Assembly: GCA_905373195.1 (NCBI GenBank) | Contig: CAJPSG010000115.1 | Span: 1 to 5,009 of the forward strand | Direction: 5' to 3' | DNA: 5,009 nucleotides | Source of the DNA: Kingella oralis | GTDB taxonomy: Bacteria; Pseudomonadota; Gammaproteobacteria; Burkholderiales; Neisseriaceae | Part shown: positions 1 through 4,997 of the stretch, in pieces | Numbering within the stretch: the stretch's first letter is position 1 | How the letters are laid out: each line of letters starts with the position of its first letter | Translations under genes and position numbers: made by a program | Notes under the pieces: generated by a model | Databases searched by the model: none | Told to the model about the DNA's origin: nothing | The model's input: the letters and a program-made list of their open reading frames with translations, nothing else

Positions 1-2
1 AG

Positions 3-14
3 AGGCAGCCTGAA
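3..14 (+). repeat. DNA uptake sequence (AG-kingDUS), exact
   Basis: AGGCAGCCTGAA, all 12 bases matching the Kingella dialect. It lies at the left edge of the window. With the opposite-facing copy at 105-116 it bounds about 90 bases containing several mutually exclusive short inverted repeats (21-80). Confidence 0.9.
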
Positions 15-104
15 ACGCAGTTGGGCGCAGCTAAAACGACTGCGCCGCAATCAACGCCAACAAGCAACGATTGCGCCCAATCAGCGCGAACCCAAGATTG
101 GATT

Positions 105-116
105 TTCAGGCTGCCT
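105..116 (-). repeat. DNA uptake sequence (AG-kingDUS), exact
   Basis: TTCAGGCTGCCT on the plus strand. It forms most of the left arm of the 98-148 stem-loop. Confidence 0.9.
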
Positions 117-129
117 TGTCCCGCATCAT

Positions 130-141
130 CGGCAGCCTGAA
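130..141 (+). repeat. Degenerate DNA uptake sequence, 11/12
   Basis: CGGCAGCCTGAA, with C in place of A at the first base. It forms the right arm of the 98-148 stem-loop. The core GCCTGAA is intact, so uptake function may be largely kept (inference). Confidence 0.75.
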
Positions 142-177
142 AATCCAACGTTCAAATTAGGTAAAAAGCCAAAACCT

Positions 178-186
178 TGTTAAAAT
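178..186 (+). promoter_or_regulatory. Predicted extended -10 promoter for rlmN
   Basis: TGTTAAAAT contains the TG-N extension followed by TAAAAT, 5 of 6 to the sigma-70 -10 consensus. The -35 region 17 bases upstream (TAGGTA at 158-163) is poor, as is usual for extended -10 promoters. Transcription would begin near 193, giving a leader of about 55 bases and excluding the ATG at 185 as a start. It lies downstream of the 98-148 stem-loop, consistent with the start of a new transcription unit for rlmN-pilW-rodZ. Confidence 0.5.
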
Positions 187-201
187 GCGCCACTTTGCAT
201 T

Positions 202-213
202 TTCAGGCTGTCT
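202..213 (-). repeat. Degenerate DNA uptake sequence in the rlmN leader, 11/12
   Basis: TTCAGGCTGTCT on the plus strand, one base (T for C) from the Kingella dialect. It falls in the predicted 5' untranslated leader of rlmN. Read in the rlmN frame it would give FSGCL, which argues against the longer rlmN start. Confidence 0.6.
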
Positions 214-247
214 TAGCCGTTCATTATTCCAAAATCCAACGCACACC

Positions 248-1348
248 ATGAAGACCAACCTACTCAACTACAACCTAAACGGCTTAACCGACCACTTCGC
301 GCAAATGGGCGAAAAACCCTTTCGCGCCAAGCAAGTGATGCGTTGGATACACCAAAGCGGGGCGCAAACCTTTGACGAAATGACCGACCTAGCCAAAGCC
401 CTGCGCGCCAAGCTGCAAGACAACGCCGTTATCGGCATCCCCGCGCTGATGACTTCGCAAGAAAGCCGCGATGGCACGCGCAAATGGCTGCTGGACGTGG
501 GCACAGGTAACGGCGTAGAAACCGTATTCATCCCTGAAACCGAGCGTGGCACGCTGTGTATCTCATCACAAGTGGGCTGCGCTTTGGAATGCACATTTTG
601 CTCAACAGGGCGGCAAGGCTTCAACCGCAATCTCACCGCCGCCGAAATCATCGGGCAGCTTTGGTGGGCAAACAAAGCGCTTGGCGTAACGCCGAAAAAC
701 GAGCGCGTGATTTCCAACGTGGTGATGATGGGCATGGGCGAGCCGATGGCGAACTACGACAACGTGATTACTGCGCTGTCTATCATGCTGGACGACCACG
801 GCTATGGATTGAGCCGCCGCCGCGTAACCGTGTCCACATCGGGCATGGTGCCGCAAATGGACAGATTGAAAGACGACATGCCCGTTGCCCTTGCCGTGTC
901 GCTGCACGCTTCTAACGATGTTGTGCGCGACAAAATCGTGCCGCTCAACAAAAAATATCCGCTTAAAGAGCTGATGGCGGCGTGCAACCGCTATCTTGCC
1001 AAAGCGCCACGCGATTTCATCACGTTTGAATATGTGATGCTGGATGGCATCAACGATAAGCCCGAACACGCCCGCGAGCTGGTGCAATTGGTCAAAGACA
1101 CACCGTGCAAATTCAATCTGATTCCGTTCAATCCGTTCCCCAATTCGGGCTACGAGCGGTCTAGCAACAAAAATATCAATATTTTCAAAGAAATTTTAAT
1201 GGAAGCCGACTTGGTTACAACCGTTCGCAAAACACGCGGTGACGACATTGATGCCGCGTGCGGGCAGTTGGCGGGTCAGGTGCAAGACAAAACCAAACGC
1301 CAAGCAAAATGGCAACAAATTTATGTGGAGACCAACAATCATGTTTAA
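248..1348 (+). CDS. rlmN: Dual-specificity RNA methyltransferase RlmN (23S rRNA A2503 / tRNA A37, C2-methylation)
   Basis: Radical-SAM enzyme, 366 residues from the chosen start, close to the usual length of neisserial RlmN. In the family it puts a methyl group on C2 of A2503 of 23S rRNA and of A37 in some tRNAs, in the cytoplasm. Seen: the 4Fe-4S motif CALECTFC (Cys111, Cys115, Cys118), the SAM-contact motif GMGEP (162-166), and the two methyl-transfer cysteines, Cys104 in [10 protein letters not shown] and Cys338 in [11 protein letters not shown], matching E. coli Cys118 and Cys355. All key residues are present. The frame opens at an ATG at 185, but ATG 248 is preferred: MKTNLLNY is the neisserial N-terminus, 185 lies inside the predicted promoter, and the extra 21 residues include FSGCL, the translation of a degenerate uptake sequence. 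No Shine-Dalgarno is visible before 248; the leader reads ACGCACACC. The gene overlaps pilW by 8 bases. Confidence 0.97.
   Translation: MKTNLLNYNLNGLTDHFAQMGEKPFRAKQVMRWIHQSGAQTFDEMTDLAKALRAKLQDNAVIGIPALMTSQESRDGTRKWLLDVGTGNGVETVFIPETERGTLCISSQVGCALECTFCSTGRQGFNRNLTAAEIIGQLWWANKALGVTPKNERVISNVVMMGMGEPMANYDNVITALSIMLDDHGYGLSRRRVTVSTSGMVPQMDRLKDDMPVALAVSLHASNDVVRDKIVPLNKKYPLKELMAACNRYLAKAPRDFITFEYVMLDGINDKPEHARELVQLVKDTPCKFNLIPFNPFPNSGYERSSNKNINIFKEILMEADLVTTVRKTRGDDIDAACGQLAGQVQDKTKRQAKWQQIYVETNNHV
1327..1330 (+). promoter_or_regulatory. Ribosome binding site of pilW, inside rlmN
   Basis: GGAG lies 10 bases before the ATG at 1341, within the last codons of rlmN. It supports the internal start for PilW, which yields a complete lipoprotein signal peptide. 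Confidence 0.55.
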
Positions 1349-2138
1349 ACAACGTTTATCACGCTTTGTGCTGATGTGTGCAACCGCTTGCGTGTTGGCA
1401 GGCTGCGTGTCCGAAAACCCGCAGTTCACCGAATTTAAACCCGAAAGCAAAAGCGAAAAACGCAAAAATAACGCCCGCATCAAAACCGAGCTGGCGATTC
1501 AATACACGCAAAACCGCGACTATCGCTCTGCCGTGCAAGCCATTGATGGCGCCATTCAAGACGACCCCAACTTTGAAATCGCGTGGCTGATTCGCGCCCA
1601 AGTGTATCAACACCTGAAAGTGTACGACAAAGCCGAAGAAAACTTCCGCCACGCGCTTTCCATGAAGCCCGATAGCGCGGAAATCAACAATAACTACGGC
1701 TGGTTTTTATGCGATGCGATGAAACGCCCCAACGATGCGATGGTTTATTTTGACAAAGCCTTGGCCGACCCCACTTACCCCAGCCCCGAAATCGCCAATA
1801 TGAACAAAGGCATTTGCTCGGCGCGCGCGGGGCAAATTGCGATGGCGGAAACCTATTTTGAACGCGCGTTGCAACTGAATCCTGATTTTGTGCCCGTGTT
1901 TAAAGAACGCGCCCGCGCGCATTTGCAGCAGCATAAAAATGCAGTGGCAGATAAAGAGTTCCGCCGCTATCAAAGCCGCGTGGATAGATTAAGCGCGGAC
2001 GATTTGCTGCTGGGCTGGAAAATCGCCAAAGCCAACAACGAAATGCAGGCGGCTTCTGAATACGAAGCGCAATTGCGCATGAATTATCCCTATTCCCCAG
2101 AGCTGGAAGCGGTTGGCGGCAAGAAAGATGACGACTAA
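1341..2138 (+). CDS. pilW: Type IV pilus biogenesis/stability lipoprotein PilW (PilF family, TPR repeats)
   Basis: 265 residues, near the roughly 250 of neisserial PilW; the P. aeruginosa counterpart is called PilF. Family role: an outer-membrane pilotin-type lipoprotein needed for PilQ secretin assembly and stable type IV pili, hence twitching, adhesion and DNA uptake. Seen: a basic N-terminus (MFKQRLSR), hydrophobic stretch 9-20 and lipobox LAGC with lipidated Cys22. TPR-like helical pairs lie at about 43-76, 78-111, 112-147, 149-182 and 183-216, with signatures such as [12 protein letters not shown] and [11 protein letters not shown]. The NNNYGWFLC segment (116-124) is typical of PilF/PilW. 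Mature Cys124 and Cys159 may form a disulfide (inference). The start was chosen because it gives a complete lipoprotein signal peptide and has GGAG 10 bases upstream, inside rlmN. Upstream in-frame ATGs would add residues before the signal peptide. Overlaps with both neighbours imply co-transcription and probably coupled translation. Confidence 0.93.
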   Translation: MFKQRLSRFVLMCATACVLAGCVSENPQFTEFKPESKSEKRKNNARIKTELAIQYTQNRDYRSAVQAIDGAIQDDPNFEIAWLIRAQVYQHLKVYDKAEENFRHALSMKPDSAEINNNYGWFLCDAMKRPNDAMVYFDKALADPTYPSPEIANMNKGICSARAGQIAMAETYFERALQLNPDFVPVFKERARAHLQQHKNAVADKEFRRYQSRVDRLSADDLLLGWKIAKANNEMQAASEYEAQLRMNYPYSPELEAVGGKKDDD

Positions 2139-2980
2139 TGAGCAAAGCTAAAAAACAAACCGAAGCCCCAGCCACCAATAAAGCCGCCGATTTAGGCATT
2201 TTGCTGCGCGCCAAGCGTGAGCAAAAACAGCTTTCCATCGGCGAAGTGTCCGAACGCTTGAAATTGCCCGCACGCCAAATTGAAGCCTTGGAAAACGGCG
2301 ACTACAACAGCTTGCCCGAGCCTGTGTTTGTGCGCGGATTTTTGCGCAGCTATGGGCGCTTTCTGAATTTAGAAGAATCCACGCTGAACGATGCGCTGGA
2401 AAACGTTGTGCCCAGCGAAAAAGTGCGCAAAGCCATTCAACGCGATGGCAGCCTGAATTTTGCCAACGAAACGCCCAAACGTCCGTTTCCCACTTGGATT
2501 TTTGGCATTATTGGTGTCGCCATCATTGGCTTTGGCGTGTACAAATGGCAAACCAAATCGCAAACGGAACACGCCAACGCCAAGCAAGAGGCGGAAAGCA
2601 AACCGCTGATTGCCAGCGAAACCGCCAAGCCCGCGCTGGATAACCCTAATGTGGTGGTGAAACCGATGACCGCCAGCGACACGCAAACGCAAACCGCCAC
2701 CCCAGCCAGCGCGCCCGCAGGCGTGGCAGGCGAATTGGTGATTAACGCGCGTTATCGCACCATGCTTACCGTTACCAACGCCAAGGGCGAAGTGTTGATT
2801 AACGAGATTGTGCCTTCGCGCAGCGAGCATCGTTTCCAAAATGGTGCGCCGTTTGAAGTGCGGCTGGGCTATGCCAGCGGCTCAACGGCAACGTTTGGCG
2901 GCGAGCCGATTGACATGAACGCCGCGCGTACAAATGGCAAAACGGCGACCTTTACTGCTGGGGCTTCTGCGCCGCAGTAA
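2138..2980 (+). CDS. rodZ: RodZ-like membrane protein (cytoplasmic HTH_25, one TM helix, periplasmic DUF4115)
   Basis: 280 residues, shorter than E. coli RodZ (337). Domains: a helix-turn-helix of the Cro/Xre-like HTH_25 type at about 18-80 (LGILLRAKREQKQLSIGEVS onward, with the RodZ motif VFVRGFLRSYGR at 63-74); a basic cytoplasmic linker; a membrane helix at about 119-136 preceded by KRPFP, so the N-terminus is inside; a Q/T/A/K-rich periplasmic linker at 140-197; and a beta-rich C-terminal domain at about 198-275. RodZ links the MreB cytoskeleton to the wall-elongation machinery, and aromatic residues in its HTH contact MreB; F64, F68 and Y72 lie in that area, though I cannot assign the exact contacts. 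The start overlaps the pilW stop as TAATG, with only a weak AAGAAAG upstream, suggesting re-initiation after pilW. A degenerate uptake sequence falls inside the gene at 2446-2457. The rodZ-ispG order supports the name. MreB itself is not in view. Confidence 0.85.
   Translation: MSKAKKQTEAPATNKAADLGILLRAKREQKQLSIGEVSERLKLPARQIEALENGDYNSLPEPVFVRGFLRSYGRFLNLEESTLNDALENVVPSEKVRKAIQRDGSLNFANETPKRPFPTWIFGIIGVAIIGFGVYKWQTKSQTEHANAKQEAESKPLIASETAKPALDNPNVVVKPMTASDTQTQTATPASAPAGVAGELVINARYRTMLTVTNAKGEVLINEIVPSRSEHRFQNGAPFEVRLGYASGSTATFGGEPIDMNAARTNGKTATFTAGASAPQ
2446..2457 (+). repeat. Degenerate DNA uptake sequence inside rodZ, 11/12
   Basis: TGGCAGCCTGAA, with T for A at the first base. It codes for part of DGSLNF (residues 103-108) of the RodZ cytoplasmic linker, where sequence constraint should be low. 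It is the only near-match inside an accepted coding region. Confidence 0.55.
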
Positions 2981-2994
2981 AGTTTGCGCCGATA

Positions 2995-3006
2995 AGGCAG
3001 CCTGAA
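2995..3006 (+). repeat. DNA uptake sequence (AG-kingDUS), exact
   Basis: Lies 14 bases after the rodZ stop. It could pair with the opposite-facing copy at 3056-3067 as an alternative to that copy's nearer partner at 3078-3089. Confidence 0.9.
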
Positions 3007-3055
3007 AACTTGAAACGACCTTTTCCATTCAATCCGCATTATTCCCACCACCCTT

Positions 3056-3067
3056 TTCAGGCTGCCT
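3056..3067 (-). repeat. DNA uptake sequence (AG-kingDUS), exact
   Basis: Left arm of the rodZ-ispG stem-loop; TTCAGGCTGCCT on the plus strand. Confidence 0.9.
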
Positions 3068-3077
3068 TCTCCATCAT

Positions 3078-3089
3078 AGGCAGCCTGAA
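3078..3089 (+). repeat. DNA uptake sequence (AG-kingDUS), exact
   Basis: Right arm of the rodZ-ispG stem-loop and third copy in this 146-base spacer. Confidence 0.9.
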
Positions 3090-3126
3090 ACCCAGTTCAA
3101 CCAAGTAAACATCACGCACACACACC

Positions 3127-4389
3127 ATGAAACCTATCCGCCGCGCCACCCATCAAGTCCAAATTGACCACATCACCGTGGGTTCAGACCATCCCGTTGT
3201 TATCCAATCCATGACCAACACCGACACCGCCGATGCGCCCGCCACCGCGCAGCAAGTGAAAGAGCTGGCGGATGCCGGCTCAGAAATGGTGCGGATTACC
3301 GTGAACTCGCCCGAAGCCGCCAGCCAAGTTGCCGAAATCCGCCAACGGCTGGACGACATGGGCTGCGCCGTGCCGCTGATTGGCGATTTCCACTTCAACG
3401 GTGAACGCCTGCTCGCCGAGTTTCCCGATTGCGCCCGCGCGTTGTCCAAATACCGCATCAACCCCGGCAACGTGGGCAAGGGCGCAAAAGGCGACGAAAA
3501 ATTCGCCTATCTGATTCGCACCGCTGCCGAACACAACAAAGCCGTTCGCATCGGCGTGAACTGGGGTTCGCTAGACCAAAGCCTCGCCAAAAAAATGATG
3601 GACGAAAACCTTGCCGCCGCCGCGCCCAAAACGCCCGAAGAAGTGATGAAAGAAGCGTTGATTGTGTCGGCGTTGCAATCGGCGCAAAAGGCGGTGGATT
3701 TGGGGCTGCCTGAAAACAAGATTATCTTGTCGTGCAAAGTGTCCAACGTGCAGGATTTGATTACCGTGTACCGCGATTTGGCGGCGCGTTGTCGCTATCC
3801 CTTGCATTTGGGGCTAACCGAAGCGGGCATGGGCAGCAAGGGCATTGTGGCGAGCACCGCCGCGCTGTCGGTGTTGCTGCAAGAGGGCATTGGCGACACC
3901 ATCCGCATCTCGCTCACGCCCGAGCCCAATAGTTCGCGCACGCAGGAAGTGATTGTAGCGCAAGAGATTTTGCAAACCATGGGCTTGCGCTCGTTCACGC
4001 CGATGGTAACCGCCTGCCCCGGCTGCGGGCGCACCACCAGCACGGTGTTTCAGGAATTGGCGCGCGATATTCAGCAATATTTGCGCGAGCAGATGAGCGT
4101 GTGGCGTTGGCAGTATCCGGGGGTGGAAAATTTGAACGTGGCGGTGATGGGCTGCGTGGTTAATGGGCCGGGCGAGAGCAAGCTGGCGGATATCGGTATC
4201 AGCTTACCCGGTACGGGCGAAACGCCTGTTGCGCCTGTGTATGTGGACGGCGAGCGCAAGGTTACGCTTAAAGGCGACAATATGGCGGCGGAATTTTTGG
4301 CGATTGTGAAAGAATATGTGGAGGCAAATTATGGCGAGGGCGGCAAAAAGCGCAGTCAAAACAAAATTATCCCGATTCAACCGTGTTAA
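3127..4389 (+). CDS. ispG: 4-hydroxy-3-methylbut-2-enyl-diphosphate synthase IspG (GcpE)
   Basis: 420 residues, full length for the betaproteobacterial type. IspG catalyses the penultimate step of the MEP isoprenoid pathway, reductively opening 2-C-methyl-D-erythritol 2,4-cyclodiphosphate to HMBPP with a 4Fe-4S cluster and electrons from flavodoxin or ferredoxin, in the cytoplasm. Seen: an N-terminal TIM-barrel part ([11 protein letters not shown] at 24-34, FHFN at 88-91, [10 protein letters not shown] at 108-117, VNWGSLD at 144-150, LGLTEAG at 228-234) and a C-terminal cluster domain with CPGCGR (Cys297, Cys300) and [10 protein letters not shown] (Cys343, Glu350). These four match the E. coli ligands Cys270, Cys273, Cys305 and Glu312. 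The Cys300-Cys343 gap is about 11 residues longer than in E. coli. The basic tail [14 protein letters not shown] looks lineage-specific. No Shine-Dalgarno precedes the ATG; the leader is ACGCACACACACC, like that of rlmN. No convincing promoter was found in the 146-base spacer, so read-through from rodZ is possible. Confidence 0.97.
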   Translation: MKPIRRATHQVQIDHITVGSDHPVVIQSMTNTDTADAPATAQQVKELADAGSEMVRITVNSPEAASQVAEIRQRLDDMGCAVPLIGDFHFNGERLLAEFPDCARALSKYRINPGNVGKGAKGDEKFAYLIRTAAEHNKAVRIGVNWGSLDQSLAKKMMDENLAAAAPKTPEEVMKEALIVSALQSAQKAVDLGLPENKIILSCKVSNVQDLITVYRDLAARCRYPLHLGLTEAGMGSKGIVASTAALSVLLQEGIGDTIRISLTPEPNSSRTQEVIVAQEILQTMGLRSFTPMVTACPGCGRTTSTVFQELARDIQQYLREQMSVWRWQYPGVENLNVAVMGCVVNGPGESKLADIGISLPGTGETPVAPVYVDGERKVTLKGDNMAAEFLAIVKEYVEANYGEGGKKRSQNKIIPIQPC

Positions 4390-4390
4390 A

Positions 4391-4394
4391 GAGG
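4391..4394 (+). promoter_or_regulatory. Ribosome binding site of the 138-residue gene, formed partly by an uptake sequence
   Basis: GAGG lies 10 bases before the ATG at 4405. Its last three bases are the first three of the uptake sequence at 4392-4403, so one 12-mer serves as DNA uptake signal, part of the Shine-Dalgarno and the whole spacer down to one base before the start codon. Confidence 0.45.
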
Positions 4395-4403
4395 CAGCCT
4401 GAA
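4392..4403 (+). repeat. DNA uptake sequence (AG-kingDUS) filling the ispG-hypothetical gene gap
   Basis: An unpaired copy taking up 12 of the 15 intergenic bases and ending one base before the ATG at 4405. No opposite-facing partner is close, so it does not form a stem-loop here. Confidence 0.9.
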
Positions 4404-4404
4404 A

Positions 4405-4821
4405 ATGAAAAAAACGATTAGCGAGCAACAGGCAGACAACCGTGATTTGCGTTTTTTACTGCTGCAACTTTATATGAAAAACAACCCCAAGCTGGAACAC
4501 AACGTGTTTATTTACAGCTTCCGCGGCGTGCTCAACGCGCAAGCCAATCCGTTTCACTATGTTTACAGCGCGCTGCCGCCGCATGTGCGCAAAAGCATTG
4601 TGCTGCAAAACTTGGCTTCGGGCGAGATGATGCAGGCGTTTATTTCGTCTATCCGCATGGAGGGCGGGCAAATGGGCTGGCAGATTGAAAACACGGTGAT
4701 TTACGCCAACCGCAGCGGCGTGTTGATGCAGATTGGGCTGGATGGCGAAAAAACGGCGAAAACCGATAAATATCGCCAGTTTTTGAATTTGGCGCAGTCG
4801 TTTATGCATCAGTTTCAGTGA
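4405..4821 (+). CDS. Conserved-looking hypothetical protein, 138 residues, function unknown
   Basis: I do not recognise this protein. It has no signal peptide, lipobox or membrane helix, so it is probably cytoplasmic. It starts with a polar, charged segment (MKKTISEQQADNRD), followed by a helical leucine-rich stretch (LRFLLLQLYMK, 15-25). The middle alternates hydrophobic and polar residues, suggesting beta strands (HNVFIYSFRGVL, NTVIYANRSGVLMQIGLDGE). The end is helical and glutamine-rich (RQFLNLAQSFMHQFQ). Phe, Tyr, Met and Gln are common, and there is only one Trp (92). Base and codon use resemble the neighbours, so nothing points to recent transfer. It starts 15 bases after the ispG stop, on the same strand, with GAGG at 4391-4394; 12 of those 15 bases are an uptake sequence. 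A stem-loop follows the stop by four bases, so ispG and this gene probably form one transcript. It is the only long frame here in good codon register, so I accept it as real. Confidence 0.75.
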   Translation: MKKTISEQQADNRDLRFLLLQLYMKNNPKLEHNVFIYSFRGVLNAQANPFHYVYSALPPHVRKSIVLQNLASGEMMQAFISSIRMEGGQMGWQIENTVIYANRSGVLMQIGLDGEKTAKTDKYRQFLNLAQSFMHQFQ

Positions 4822-4826
4822 TCGGT

Positions 4827-4838
4827 TTCAGGCTGCCT
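4827..4838 (-). repeat. DNA uptake sequence (AG-kingDUS), exact
   Basis: Left arm of the 4826-4863 stem-loop. Confidence 0.9.
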
Positions 4839-4850
4839 TTTCTGTTGTTG

Positions 4851-4862
4851 AGGCAGCCTGAA
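4851..4862 (+). repeat. DNA uptake sequence (AG-kingDUS), exact
   Basis: Right arm of the 4826-4863 stem-loop, and also the left end of the 159-base segment closed by the copy at 4998-5009. Confidence 0.9.
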
Positions 4863-4866
4863 AAGT

Positions 4867-4995
4867 ATGTTGAAGATGGAATTGGGGAGAAGCCTACAAC
4901 CGATGGAGCATTGGCGGCTCGCCGACAGGGTTTCACGCAGTGAAGCCCTGTTGAATGCACTATTTTGGCGACGAACCATTGCTGCGCTGTTTTGA
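4867..4995 (+). CDS. Doubtful small open frame, 42 residues
   Basis: ATG to TGA encodes MLKMELGRSL at the start and WRRTIAALF at the end. The frame begins two bases after the left inverted repeat and stops immediately before the right one. The peptide is basic and rich in Leu and Arg, with no recognised domain or signal peptide. Translation support is poor: the only Shine-Dalgarno-like bases, GAGG at 4850-4853, are 13 bases from the ATG and inside a stem-loop. The hairpins in the same bases favour a non-coding element. Listed because its fit between the repeats is striking. Confidence 0.15.
   Translation: MLKMELGRSLQPMEHWRLADRVSRSEALLNALFWRRTIAALF
4911..4950. other. Two adjacent stem-loops with three-base loops
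   Basis: The first hairpin pairs 4911-4916 with 4920-4925 (6 bp including one G-T, loop GCT). The second pairs 4926-4936 with 4940-4950 (11 bp including one G-T, loop GCA). They abut with no spacer base. The second is followed by TTGAATGCAC, not a T-run, so it is a weak terminator candidate. It may be part of a structured RNA or of the surrounding repeat. Confidence 0.5.
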
Positions 4996-4997
4996 TT

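Larger units (their letters stand above)
98..148 (+). terminator. Uptake-sequence stem-loop upstream of the rlmN promoter, possible terminator of an upstream gene
   Basis: Arms 98-115 and 131-148 are perfectly complementary over 18 bp, with a 15-base loop. The core is formed by two opposite-facing uptake sequences, and the pairing extends outward through AAAATCCAA. No T-run follows on either strand, so intrinsic termination is inferred from stability and from the known use of paired uptake sequences as terminators in Neisseria. Thirty bases later the rlmN promoter begins. Confidence 0.45.
3055..3090 (+). terminator. Uptake-sequence stem-loop between rodZ and ispG
   Basis: Perfect 13-bp arms, 3055-3067 and 3078-3090, with the 10-base loop TCTCCATCAT. 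No T-run follows. Only 36 bases separate it from the ispG start, with no clear promoter between. If it terminates fully, ispG would lack a visible promoter, so partial termination or an RNA-end-protecting role is equally plausible. The loop resembles that of the 98-148 stem-loop. Confidence 0.4.
4826..4863 (+). terminator. Uptake-sequence stem-loop after the 138-residue gene, likely end of the ispG transcript
   Basis: Perfect 13-bp arms 4826-4838 and 4851-4863 around the 12-base loop TTTCTGTTGTTG, beginning four bases after the stop codon. The position is typical of a transcript end, but the downstream bases (AAGTATGTT) are not a T-run, so factor-independent termination is not certain. Confidence 0.5.

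Noticed and set aside
3..138. Open reading in frame 3 from the left edge to TGA at 136-138, as a possible tail of an upstream gene
   Set aside because: It begins in an uptake sequence and runs through another and into the stem-loop; the Ala/Thr/Gln-rich peptide has no recognisable domain, and no start is in view.
185..247. N-terminal extension of RlmN from ATG 185
   Set aside because: It overlaps the predicted promoter, includes an uptake-sequence translation, and is not part of the conserved RlmN N-terminus.
556..1087. Long overlapping frames within rlmN on both strands
   Set aside because: Their Arg/His-rich translations are typical shadows of a GC-biased gene; rlmN with all catalytic residues occupies the same bases.
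3010..3042. Promoter for ispG: TTGAAA (3010-3015) with CATTAT (3037-3042)
   Set aside because: The 21-base spacer is too long and the -10 matches only 4 of 6; no better pair was found in the spacer.
2981..3126. Small gene or insertion sequence in the rodZ-ispG spacer
   Set aside because: No useful open frame, terminal repeat or target duplication beyond the three uptake sequences.
3703..3714. Uptake-like GGGCTGCCTGAA inside ispG
   Set aside because: It differs from the local dialect at two bases and encodes LPE of the LGLPEN segment; it is one base from the Simonsiella dialect, but a single copy is readily explained by coding.
4815..4979. Minus-strand frame of 54 codons across the right-hand segment
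   Set aside because: It runs through two uptake sequences and into the end of the 138-residue gene, lacks a ribosome site, and reads through the hairpins.
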